From NCBI RefSeq assembly GCF_000760515.2, contig NW_013546178.1, positions 30,647 through 94,646 of the forward strand: a stretch of 64,000 nt of DNA, in the 5' to 3' direction. Every line of letters begins with the position of its first letter. Within the stretch, counting starts at the first letter, position 1. The position numbers and the translations under genes were made by a program. The notes beneath the pieces were generated by a model. That model was not told where the DNA came from and ran no database searches. It saw only the letters and a program-made list of their open reading frames with translations. The DNA comes from Mitosporidium daphniae (taxonomy: Eukaryota; Microsporidia). Shown here piece by piece: positions 32,101 through 41,957 of this stretch.

Positions 32101-33037
32101 TTATTTGTATTTTAGAAGAATAGAATCCCTCCACCGCTTGTAAAAGTAAAACTCGGGAGAATCTTCCAAAATGCCTGCATATTTGATGTGTTCAGGAAGC
32201 AAAGGAACCGATCTTCTGGGCATGTTGAGAGCACAATTTTCCGCACCCGCAGATGGCGAGCAAGTGTCACTCATTTCAAGCAAAACGTCTTTGTGACCGC
32301 CAATTGTTTTGTGTGGGCTTCGCTTCTGCTTTTTGAGCTCCTTAAATAACAACGAGTCTGCCTGAATGGCATCCAGCTGTTTTCTGCACATGTGTCTGAT
32401 GGACTGCAAATAGTTTTGAAAGCTTCTTTCATTGATGGAATACTTTTCTATAATCAGCTTCTTGTCTACACGCAACTAAGAGCACGTCAGCATGGCATGC
32501 ATTTCATACCTTGAGACAGGATGTCACGGCGATGAAGATGGCCAGCAAGAGGTCGGGATTTTCGTTTGTAACGAAAGCCTTGGATGCTTCCGGAAGTGTG
32601 CTGCAGAAAAGAGGGATAAACATATCCAGCAACTTTTCACAGGGACAAATCAGTTGCTCGCATCCAGTGGAAAGCCCCAAAACCCGGATCGACAGTTTGG
32701 AGAGGTTAAGCGACAGCCCACTGCTCAGCTGTTGCATTGCCGTCAGATACTCTGCATTGGTAAGACAAGAAAACCGCACGTTGAATGCCCTATCGATGGT
32801 AATTTTGCTCCTAACAGGAAGGTGGTAACTTTTGCATAAACCATACTGTGCCAATACCAGCTCTATGCAAACAAACACGCGGGCAGGCTCCAACGGACCC
32901 ATTGATGGGCACAGGATAAGAGACCTTTTAAACAAAGAACGCGATTTTTCTAAATACTCGCCATACTCCGAGGTGTTCAGTCCGCTGGACCTGAGAACCT
33001 TTGAGAAATAGCCATCAAAGTTTCTTATAAGGTCCAT
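32101..33037 (-). CDS. ORC6: origin recognition complex subunit 6
   Basis: Two exons (32510-33037, 32101-32475) around a 34-bp intron (32476-32509) encode 300 aa. Two cyclin-box-like halves are visible; the second has LSIRVLGLSTGCEQLICPCE and LAIFIAVTSCLKLRVDKK, which follows the metazoan Orc6 pattern 'ALLSACKILKLKVDKNK'. The C-terminal EFYFYKRWRDSILLK resembles the Orc6 tail that docks on Orc3. ORC6 is the DNA-bending subunit of the origin recognition complex needed for helicase loading. Overall similarity is modest and the N-terminal half is less clear. The start ATG is 75 bp from the divergent TAF9 start. Confidence 0.75.
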
Positions 33038-33112
33038 TGAAGGGGCGCCAAAGGGCAAGTTTAATTGTAATTTTGGTGAAATTAAACGGGACCGTGTTTC
33101 CGATTTTTTAAA

Positions 33113-33637
33113 ATGAACCCAAATCAGCCCGCCCCGTCGTCGCAATCCGCTGCGCCCAGTACGGGCCCAATACTGCCGAAAGATGCAGTTGTATTGAGCA
33201 TGATGATGCAGACCCTGTCGATACATGAATGCGAGCCGCAAGTGATCCCCCTGCTGCTGGAATACTCGTATCGCCACATCACCGACACGCTGATTGCTGC
33301 AAGCTCATTTGCCGAGCATTGCGGAAGATCGCCATTGACAGAAATATCGCTGCATGACATCAGATATGCAATCCAGTCGTTGGCATCTCGGATTTCGAGC
33401 TCTTCGGGCGGCGCATGTGGGGTTCCCGGAATCCGCCCGTCTCGGGAATTGCTATTAGAGCTTGCGACAAGGAAAAATGCCGAGCCCTTTCCCATGTCAA
33501 CGCAGTTATCTGATGGCTCTTCAAATTCGATTGCAGGACGCACCGCCCTTAGGCTGCCGCCAGATGAGCTATGTCTACTTGGACAACAGTCGCACCCGAT
33601 GTCGGTTAACCCCCCACTTCACCACATTAACAAATGA
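33113..33637 (+). CDS. TAF9: TFIID/SAGA subunit TAF9
   Basis: A single-exon gene of 174 aa. Residues ~22-95 form the TAF9 histone fold: KDAVVLSMMMQTLSIHECEP, then LLLEYSYRHITDTLIAASSF and LHDIRYAIQSLASRI. After it comes the typical TAF9 ELATRKNAEPFP block. TAF9 pairs with TAF6 in TFIID and SAGA. The C-terminal tail is short and Pro/Ser-rich. The start ATG follows a TTTTTTAAA string, and the upstream 75 bp is shared with ORC6 as a divergent promoter. Confidence 0.9.
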   Translation: MNPNQPAPSSQSAAPSTGPILPKDAVVLSMMMQTLSIHECEPQVIPLLLEYSYRHITDTLIAASSFAEHCGRSPLTEISLHDIRYAIQSLASRISSSSGGACGVPGIRPSRELLLELATRKNAEPFPMSTQLSDGSSNSIAGRTALRLPPDELCLLGQQSHPMSVNPPLHHINK

Positions 33638-33787
33638 CCGATGCTGATGAGAGGACCCGACTTGGTCGGCATTGATCCCGGCGCGTGCCCCACCCCTACA
33701 GCAGCATATAGGGGCAATAAACGCTGAAAAATCGAACAGTAGCAACATTTAATGGGTTATAAATTAGGGGGCATGGGTTAATGGCAA

Positions 33788-36700
33788 TTACAGACATCTT
33801 ATGAGGGCATGCGACGTTTCCAAAAGCTCTATGCAAATGGATGCATCTAGGGGCGCGTTGGGGGAATTCAACAGCCACCGAACTTGATTGAAAATCTAAA
33901 GACAAGCGTAAAAACCCCAATACCTCTGTGGAGACAAACGAGAAGGAGATATCAATTATGAGGCCTTTGCGGCCAACGATACCATCTAAGATAGATGTAA
34001 AGTCGCCAAAGTTCCGGATCAGAATGGGGTTCCAACAAAGCGATAAGTATTTACATTTGACACCCAAATTATGAATGATCGTCACGGCTCTTTTTGCATC
34101 CAAGTTACACCTGTCAAAGGCAATAAATTGCCAACAAATATCGAGGCCCAGCATATTATAGGAAGAAATGTCTGGATTCCCACTCAAATTGAGGGTGCAC
34201 TTTTTACTTTGACCTGAAGAGACTGGGCAATTTTGAGACATCAGTGAGCTGAGCTCTGTGGTCAATCCGCAATTTATCAACGAAAGGGAAGCTAGGCGTG
34301 TATCCTGCATAACCAATGCATTGAGCAGCCTCTCTAACACGGAACAGGGAAATGGGCCAAAAACCTCAACACACGAGACAAAGACAAGAACGCTCAATAA
34401 ACCATCAACGAGGCGATTGTTGCAAATTTCAGACGCACAAAATAATGGCCCAATGGCTACTTTATCAAGAGCATGTCTTGGTGTCTTGAAGGGCAATACT
34501 AGATTTGATAATCCAAAAAGCGATAGTTTATCATTGTGGGAGACATCCAGGGATGAAATCGTGGCAGTTGAAACAAATTGGGACCACTCCTTGAGAGATG
34601 AAAGACCCTCCAATAGGTTCCCTCGAATCGAAAAGCTGCAAAAGTCACCATTTCGAATGTGACTATCAAGAAACAAAAACAGGACATCATCGGTGATCAA
34701 ATTATGCGACAAATCTAGACTTGAAATGGTCGACATTTGGAAGCAAGAAAGAATCTTCAAATTGGATGCCAAAAGACATCTTGATATGGTTAGCCTTTTG
34801 CAACAAATATTGGTGATATCAAGCGAGAAATCCAAACGAAGGTCCGAAATGCTAATCAGATCAACATCGTTTTGGCCCTGAAGGGCAGCAAGCACAGGTG
34901 CAAGTGAGAACATCGGATCGTCTATCAATTCCGAAAATAAAATTTCGCCGTTGAGAATAATTGAATCCGCCATTTTGTCAAGGATATCATACATCTTTGG
35001 CATAAATGGAAAATTTAAGGCCTTGCAACAAGCCTCATATCTTTTGGCCATTTTCTTTTCAGAGGCATCGCAAATTCCATTATCCTTGCACAAGTTTAAA
35101 GGGCTGGCGTTGGGCAAGGCTGGGGGGCTGGCACCGGGCAAGGGTAGGGGGCCGGTGTGAAGTGCACTTTCAGAAGTAATAACCGCTTCTTCATGAAGAA
35201 TTAGAATCGAAGATTCAGGCAAAGATAGAACCAACCCCAACGACGTGGATAAAAGCAATTCTGACCCATCTGAAAGACACAATCTCAAGTTGGGTCTTTT
35301 CTGCCCATCGGAAAGCAATAAAACAAGATCGCCCACATTCATCGATGACACCTGAAGTGAGGATAAGGGAATCGAAATAATACGTCTAGATGAGTCTTCC
35401 CATCTGATTTTGACCACAATGGAAGGGGAAACCACCTGTGCCGGCCTCAAAGACGTGCAGTCATTAACTCCATTTATATGTTTGGTCACAGGCTTTCCGA
35501 ATAGGCAATTTTCCAATTTTTTGTTATCATCAATGGTCCTTTTATGGCGATTGATGGCTTCCGAGGAAAAGGCGTCATCTGNCCCTTCTTTTGACTCATC
35601 ATCGCTAAGAATGATGGCCAACCTTGGCTTAGTGTTGATCCTCTTTTTCGGACAAAAATCTTCTTCTTCCTTTCCATTTGCAATAAAGGACGTCAACTTT
35701 TCAGATGAAATTGGATTCCTGCTTAAAACGCCTTTGTCAAAAATATTGCCGTTACAATCGAAATTATCACGAGTGTAACGATAGTTTTTGTCGCAAGCAT
35801 ATTGCGAATTGTATTCCTCATCGTTGACCACAGGCTTCTTATTGATGAGGCGATCCACTGCTCTGGCATTTTGATGGGTGTCTCCTGAGGCATTAATGTT
35901 GGATTTTTTTGGTGCCAAAAATTGGGACCTAAAGAACTTTCCCGCAGATGCAAAGCTCTTGACTGGAAGATAAGCGAGTGAGCTTATTTTCTTTCTTTCC
36001 TTGTCAGGTGCGTTGGAAAATTTGCCCAACTTAAGACCAACTTTCTTTCCATGCTTTTTTGATTGTAAAACCATACCGCTGGAGGCAAGAGATTGGATGC
36101 TTTTAGTGGGCTTTCTTTCGCCAAAGTAATCAAAGGAAGACTCAAGCCACTCCACATATTCAAGATCCTCTTTACACGGGCCAAGAGGAGTAGAGGAGAT
36201 GAGCGAGCAATATTTGGATACCTCAAGACCGGTCTTTTGCGTCATAGATGTAATATCCACGCTATAAAATGCTTGCTGCACCAGGGGAAACCGTTCTTGC
36301 AACCTTTTCTCGTCCCCTCCCTTTACAACTTGTAAATAATGGCTCATTAGCATCGCAATGTTGAAATACTCTCCGGTTTCATTTCCAAGTATTTGCGAAA
36401 TAACAGCAATGGAGAGGTCAAGCTGATCCTTTGATGCAGGGATGTTCCCCAAGTTTCTGTAGCATTGGCATAAATACAAGTAAGACTCTGCCCTTTGCAG
36501 CATCTCTAAATCGGTATGTGCATCCCTGGAGCTTTGTACTTTCCAAGTGTCATATGCATAGCTCCACAGCCTTAATTGGGCAAAAGATCTGCCCAACACA
36601 GATCCTATTTCCCAAGATGAATCCTGCGAAAATAAGGGCCACAAATATCGGATTGCGTCAAGGGGCTGCTTAAGTTCGCTTTGGCAGCAAATCGCAGCGC

Positions 36701-37875
36701 TAAGCAAGATGTCACCAGAGACAATTGGCTGATCAGTTGAGACTTGAAGGAAACACAGCCCGGTACATTTAATTTCACACGTGCATTTGGACCAAGGGAT
36801 CGCTTCATTGGTCGAATCTGCCGCAGAAATTAACGATGCTGCTGATGCCCGTTTATCGAGAAGCAGCTCGATTTCAGATATTCGTTCATTAATTAGAGAC
36901 GCAAAAAACGAAAATTCCGCATCAGATGAGTTGGTCGATATGCGCAACGTCGCCATACAGGTGTGCAATGACTCCATGGCCTTATCGAGATGGCCCCAAG
37001 CCTCAAATAATATGGAAAATCTATAAATGATATCAACAACTCCCGACGAGTTGTTTAAAGCTCTATATATGTCAGAAGCTTCGGAAAATGACTAAATGTG
37101 GGCGAATCTGACAAACCTTCTCGGTAGCGACAAAGTTTCTCTCCTCGAGCAGCTTCATGCCTCTGTTTGTGTAGAATCTTGCCAACGCTTCATCATCTTG
37201 AATGGCGTTCGCAACAGAAAACGAGTTGGAAAAATAAAGTTCGCTATTTGAAGTGTCTTCAAGCCTCTCATAGGTCAGGGCCAGGTTAAGAAACGTGTTT
37301 GCCTTCATTCTTAAAACCTCTGTTGTCTCCTCAAAGCATTCCAATTCAGAAAGGGCAGACGAAAAGGCTCTTTTTGCTTCTTGCAAGTAAATCTTTGAAA
37401 ATATCCCGGCCAGGTTATCATCCCGTTGCATATAAATGAGCCCCTGCTGAAAATAAGCAGCTTGCCTATTGGCCTTGACATTTGCTGCATCCAAAAATCG
37501 TTCTTGCGCAGAGTCAATAGATAAGCTTTTGCCTCCTGTCGACTTTGACGTACGATCGCACTCTGACAATTGAAAGTTTACATACATCAAGGCTTTGTCC
37601 CAAAGACAAATAGAAGAATCTGAAAGTATACCTGCAATGCTATGAAATGCATCACATTTCAAATCCGAATTCTTCATTGCCTTGGCAATGGAAAGCGCAG
37701 AGAAAAAATATTCCAAGGATTTATGGAGCTTTCCCGTTTTGACATAAAGATCGCCAATCGATGTACAGATATCATATTCCTCGTCCAAGTTACCCTGGCC
37801 CTTAAGACGAGAAAGCGATCTTTTAAAGTCCTCCAGATCTCGAGTATCTAATTGCTTTTCTATGGACTTTGACAT
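33788..37875 (-). CDS. TONSOKU/TONSL-like protein (TPR - UBL - LRR)
   Basis: Three exons (37117-37875, 33924-37091, 33788-33895) with introns of 25 bp (37092-37116) and 28 bp (33896-33923) encode about 1344 aa, near human TONSL's length. The N-terminal ~450 residues are TPR repeats (ICTSIGDLYVKTGKLHKSLEY, ALTYERLEDTSNSELYF). An acidic stretch (LSDDESKEG) and a ubiquitin-like segment (IVVKIRWEDSSRRIISIPL, ILILHEEA) follow, then leucine-rich repeats (ISSLDLSHNLITDD) to the end. This order is that of TONSL/TSK, a replication-fork repair factor that reads newly made histones. I see no ankyrin repeats, as in the plant form. The 33896 intron is a judgement: without it the frame runs to 33696 with poor-looking sequence. 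One base (35582) is ambiguous. Confidence 0.75.
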
Positions 37876-37943
37876 AAATTGCCAATTAAAAATTACCCCA
37901 ACTCGGTCAACTAACTGCCCTCCCCAATTTAAAATTTAAAAAT

Positions 37944-38016
37944 TGCGACCTGTGTGGATTGAACACACGGCCTTAAGATCTTCAGTCTCACGCTCTCCCA
38001 GCTGAGCTAAGGTCGC
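37944..38016 (-). tRNA. tRNA-Phe: tRNA-Phe (anticodon GAA)
   Basis: A complete 73-nt cloverleaf: acceptor arms GCGACCT and AGGTCGC, D-arm GCTC...GAGC, anticodon loop CTGAAGA with GAA, and T-arm GTGTG-TTCAATC-CACAC (which also holds the B box). There is no intron and no encoded CCA. A T5 run follows the 3' end at once, as a Pol III terminator. Confidence 0.97.
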
Positions 38017-38166
38017 ACCAAAAAACTGAGGAAAAAAAATTTGATATTTTATAATACATTTTTGACACTAGATAGGCATGTTAATTGGTCTCTTTTCAAT
38101 TCATGTATCAATTTAATACAATTTCATGCATCTTATGCAGTCCACCCTCCTATTGTCCCTCACAGC

Positions 38167-39153
38167 ATGTGTAGATTGATATATTTTTACGCTCTCATTT
38201 TCATCAAAGTACTGTTGTATTCATTTGTCTCTTCTTCTTGTAACAGTTGTGCGGCTGCTCAAAAAGAACAAAAGCAGCCTTCTCAACCGCCCTCTCAACA
38301 GCCCTCTCAGCAGCCCTCTCAATACTATTTACTTGCAGATAGCTCTATTCTGGGTGGGGTGGGAATATCTCCAGCTGGAGATGGGACCCATCCAGAAATA
38401 CTCGCCATTTCGGAATTAAAGTCAAAGCCGAACAAATGCCCGCTTTTGCCGTCTTCTTCGTTAAAACCCACGTGCACATCACCGGTATCTGAACATTTTA
38501 TCCAAACCTTTGACCCATATACGACCATCATTAAAACTCTATATGGAACACACACCGAACTCTCCACAGCAACGCAATGCATTCCATTTGCTGCTGCGCC
38601 AGTGGTAGCGTCGACGATTTCGGCAACTCAAACGGTTGTCCAGTTTGCCTCTCCTCCCCAGCAGCCACAATTTATTCTTCCATATCCATCGTTTCCTCCG
38701 ATCTTTAACCAACCCCTGCCAACAAGCAGCAAATGTACAGAGCTACTTTCTAATAATCAACTGCTTGCGCTGATCCACGAGCAAATGTGTGTTGGAAACG
38801 ATCGCATGCGCCAAATGCTCAACGAAATTATTTCAAAAAGTGCGGTAACATCCTATTTTACAAAAACCATACTGCCTTCCTTCACTTCTACGCTGCCTAT
38901 TTGCACCATATCAACATCTTCGGTTATTTCGACTTTTTCCAAACAAGGGGTTATACCACCATCACCCACCTCGCCGGCATGCATGTCGTTATGTAACAAT
39001 GGTTTCCACCAGTTCCAAATAATGCCTCCACAAATACGAGTCGTGGTGGCTACTTCAACGTATCTATTACCCTCTTATGGGGCATTTACTGCACCATCAC
39101 CATCGCCCCAATACTGTCCTTTCAGACAAGCAGCAACCCCCGATTCCTTTTAA
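38167..39153 (+). CDS. unrecognised secreted Pro/Ser/Thr/Gln-rich protein
   Basis: A single-exon frame of 328 aa from the ATG at 38167. A signal peptide (MCRLIYFYALIFIKVLLYSF) is followed by a short QPPSQQPSQQPSQ repeat. The rest is Pro, Ser and Thr-rich with about a dozen spaced cysteines and no membrane span. I recognise no domain. Such composition suits an extracellular, wall- or structure-forming protein; a polar-tube or spore-coat role is only speculation prompted by the likely lineage. The open frame extends 5' to 38041 from a non-ATG codon. The stop overlaps AATAAA. Confidence 0.6.
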   Translation: MCRLIYFYALIFIKVLLYSFVSSSCNSCAAAQKEQKQPSQPPSQQPSQQPSQYYLLADSSILGGVGISPAGDGTHPEILAISELKSKPNKCPLLPSSSLKPTCTSPVSEHFIQTFDPYTTIIKTLYGTHTELSTATQCIPFAAAPVVASTISATQTVVQFASPPQQPQFILPYPSFPPIFNQPLPTSSKCTELLSNNQLLALIHEQMCVGNDRMRQMLNEIISKSAVTSYFTKTILPSFTSTLPICTISTSSVISTFSKQGVIPPSPTSPACMSLCNNGFHQFQIMPPQIRVVVATSTYLLPSYGAFTAPSPSPQYCPFRQAATPDSF

Positions 39154-39262
39154 TAAAAACTTGAATGCAACGCTATGTGGTTTCCCAACTCACAAGGCGC
39201 CCGACAATTTTACGTATTTCTTTTCCAATTTATTGTTAATATAGCTACAGAGGGTCAAGTTA

Positions 39263-41830
39263 TTATTTTGCATAGTAGGATGACTGACTAGGCTTTTGGG
39301 GAGGCGCTTGTGAGGATCCCAAGTTGATATTACCGCCGGCTGCAGGACCGCCTCGTTGATATGCAGAAGGCACCGGAGCTCCGCTTGAATATGGTTGCTG
39401 CATGGGCCCATTGTTAAGACTTGGGGGTCCAGTCTGCTTAAGATAAGTAGAGGGCATAGCTGAATAGTAAGACGAAAGGCCTACCCCGCTACTAGCGGCA
39501 CCACCATAATATGCAGGAGGCTGTTGTTGTGATGCGCCTGCACCAGCTGGACCGCCACCACCAGCACTGCTTGAGACAACCCCATAAAAGCTACCTCGTT
39601 GCTGTTGTTGTGCCTGCGGTGATGGGTGTTGATGCTGATGTTGGTGCTGGTGCTGGTAATAGCTTCCCGGTGCTTGCATTCCGGCTTGCGATCCTTGAGA
39701 TTGCAAAATAGGCGGTGCAAAAGAATGAAATCCTTGCTGTGAAAGATGAGGAGCTCCCTGATAGCCGAGTTGCGAGGGTTGAGATGAAGCCGATGGCGTT
39801 GGCGCATATTGTGGGTGTGGGTATTGTGAGGGAGTCTGGCCATAGCCCATATATGTTGGGGTTTGTTGGGGCACTGGGCCACCAGGCCTGTTTCCAGCAT
39901 TGTATTGAGGAGCGGCATATCCCATTTGAGGCTGAGAAATAGGCAATGTCCCAGAGCCACTCGGCACAGATGCCGAAGATTGTAGCTGCATATGACCACC
40001 ATATCCCGAAGCCTGCTGTGAAGAGGGAATCACGCCACCATATGGGTGCATTGATGCCACAGGCCCGCCAGAATAGGCAGTTGATGGCATTGACTGCGGC
40101 ACGAGATGCTGTGGCTGACCTGGATTCTGATATTGTCCTGGTTGCTGATATTGATTTGAAGACTGACTTTGTGGCTGCATTGACTGCTGAACATGAAGAT
40201 TGCTATACCTTGAAGCAGGAGCATCGCTTTCACTCCGGGAGTGAGATCTTTTTGAGGGAGGTGGTAAGCCCTCACTAGGCGAAGTGGTGGAAATTCCCTC
40301 TGCATATTTGGTCTTTGGCAGAGCCCGAGTTGTTTCTACCGTCTGCCCCTTGATTGTGTGGGGTTGGCATGACAGGGCATTTTGCAAGTCATTGGACGAT
40401 TGAAAGGTAACAAATCCAAAGCCACGCGATTGGTTTGACTCCTGGTCGACCATCAGAGTGGCCGAAAGAACAGTTCCATAAGAAGAAAAGTATCTTTTTA
40501 GCTCGTCTTCAGTAGTACCCCAAGGCAGGCCACCGATGAACATCTTTTCAGATTTGTGTTGCGCGTCTCGCGGAATAGCAGGTTTTGGATCTACACGCTT
40601 TCCATCGACGTAATGGGTCTGGCTTATGATCACATCGACAACGGCCGGATCCTCAAATGTAACAAAAGCAAAACCACGAGTTTTTCCTTCCGGTGTTTTC
40701 ATCACCACAGAATCAGAGAGCTTACCGTATTTGGAGAAGTATGTTTTCAGGGACTCGTCAGTAGTGTCCCAGCTAAGACCGCCAACAAAGATTTTTCCTT
40801 CATCGGGGTCCCTTGCCGGAGGTGCTGATCTTTGAGAAGAAAAGCCGGAAGATGAGTGGCGATGCGAGGATCTATCTCCGCCGTGGGAGGAGTGTCTTTC
40901 TCCAGAATTGGAAGATCTTTCAGCATCATTGGATGATTTATCCCCACCATGAGAAGATCTTTCCCTGCCGTGGGACGATGATCTTTCATTGTGCGAGGAG
41001 CCTCTGTCGCCATGGGACGAGCGATGATAGCCAGAATGGCCGTGACCGCTGGACTGATGGCGATGGTGATGGCCGCCACTGCTAGCATGTGATCCCCCAG
41101 AAGATTGCGGAGAAGTATTGGAAGTAGACTGAGAAGAGGGAGCTCGATCAACAAAATAATATGAGGAGGGTACAGTGGAAGTTTCTGCGCTAGCAGCATC
41201 AACTTTCGGTGCCAGTTGCTCCACATTTTTCGTTATTATTTCTACAGCAGTATCGGCGGAGACAGCCAAAGATTCCTCAAATGGAGTAGCTTGATTAAAA
41301 TAAGCAGCGGGGGAATTTGTGCTAAGGGGTAGCAAATTAACCTTTGATTCATTATCTGCATTATCGTTTCCACCACCACCGCTGGGAACGGCATCACTTG
41401 AGCAAGAGTCGGCGGCACTATGAGGGCTATTTGAATCAGTAAATTTTAAATTATCCTGCTCATCTTCATTAGAAGTACTAATTAACTTTCGCTTTCTATT
41501 ATCTCCATTACTGTGATTGTTAAAAGCGGTATTGCAACCAACATTATATCCACCACCATCGTCTGAGGAGTACTTATCGTTAGAGGGCACATTATCGCTT
41601 GAAGAGTGTATATCATCTACATTCGATGAATTATATTCATTGCAAAGTGGAAACTTTTCTTGATCCGATGATATTGTGTATTTAGTGTCATCAGCCTTGC
41701 TTTCTCCTATGGAAGAGGGGGCTGGGGATGCAAGAGGCAGTGGACCACGTAGGTGGTCCACTGCCTCTGGATAAAAATCACCTTGCGATGGTATTGTTGT
41801 TTGTTCATGCTCGGTGTCTGCTTGACTCAT
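39263..41830 (-). CDS. hnRNP-type protein with two RRMs and a prion-like tail
   Basis: A single-exon gene of 855 aa. Residues ~1-340 are acidic and Ser/Asn-rich, ending in His/Ser/Arg/Gly repeats (SSHGGDRSSH). RRM1 lies near residues 345-420 (GKIFVGGLSWDTTDESLK, RGFAFVTF) and RRM2 near 427-505 (KMFIGGLPWGTTEDELK, RGFGFVTF). The rest is a Gln/Gly/Pro/Tyr/Ser-rich low-complexity tail with a run of His-Gln repeats. The RRM pair resembles Hrp1/Nab4, Musashi and DAZAP1; family members work in mRNA 3'-end formation, export or translation. The exact orthologue is not clear. ATG at 41828-41830. Confidence 0.88.
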   Translation of the reverse strand: MSQADTEHEQTTIPSQGDFYPEAVDHLRGPLPLASPAPSSIGESKADDTKYTISSDQEKFPLCNEYNSSNVDDIHSSSDNVPSNDKYSSDDGGGYNVGCNTAFNNHSNGDNRKRKLISTSNEDEQDNLKFTDSNSPHSAADSCSSDAVPSGGGGNDNADNESKVNLLPLSTNSPAAYFNQATPFEESLAVSADTAVEIITKNVEQLAPKVDAASAETSTVPSSYYFVDRAPSSQSTSNTSPQSSGGSHASSGGHHHRHQSSGHGHSGYHRSSHGDRGSSHNERSSSHGRERSSHGGDKSSNDAERSSNSGERHSSHGGDRSSHRHSSSGFSSQRSAPPARDPDEGKIFVGGLSWDTTDESLKTYFSKYGKLSDSVVMKTPEGKTRGFAFVTFEDPAVVDVIISQTHYVDGKRVDPKPAIPRDAQHKSEKMFIGGLPWGTTEDELKRYFSSYGTVLSATLMVDQESNQSRGFGFVTFQSSNDLQNALSCQPHTIKGQTVETTRALPKTKYAEGISTTSPSEGLPPPSKRSHSRSESDAPASRYSNLHVQQSMQPQSQSSNQYQQPGQYQNPGQPQHLVPQSMPSTAYSGGPVASMHPYGGVIPSSQQASGYGGHMQLQSSASVPSGSGTLPISQPQMGYAAPQYNAGNRPGGPVPQQTPTYMGYGQTPSQYPHPQYAPTPSASSQPSQLGYQGAPHLSQQGFHSFAPPILQSQGSQAGMQAPGSYYQHQHQHQHQHPSPQAQQQQRGSFYGVVSSSAGGGGPAGAGASQQQPPAYYGGAASSGVGLSSYYSAMPSTYLKQTGPPSLNNGPMQQPYSSGAPVPSAYQRGGPAAGGNINLGSSQAPPQKPSQSSYYAK
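41733..41768 (-). other. strong hairpin in coding sequence
   Basis: AGAGGCAGTGGACCAC and its exact reverse complement form 16-bp arms around a 4-nt loop (GTAG on the + strand). It lies about 60-100 nt inside the coding region of the two-RRM protein. In mRNA this would be a very stable stem-loop. Confidence 0.8.
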
Positions 41831-41957
41831 TGGGTTGGATTACACTGATGAGGAATAAAAATTATCGACAGCCTCGTATGTTGCTTATCATGTCAGTGCA
41901 AAATGTAAATCTTGAAAGTAAAATCTTATTTTTAAAAATTAAAAGTACTTATTTTTC

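Noticed and set aside
33696-33787. Longer unspliced C terminus for the TONSL-like protein
   Set aside because: Sequence past 33923 in that frame looks non-protein-like; a good GT-AG pair gives a better end. Kept as an open alternative in the findings.
38041-38166. N-terminal extension of the secreted protein frame
   Set aside because: The extension starts without ATG and would bury the signal peptide; the ATG at 38167 places it at the N terminus.
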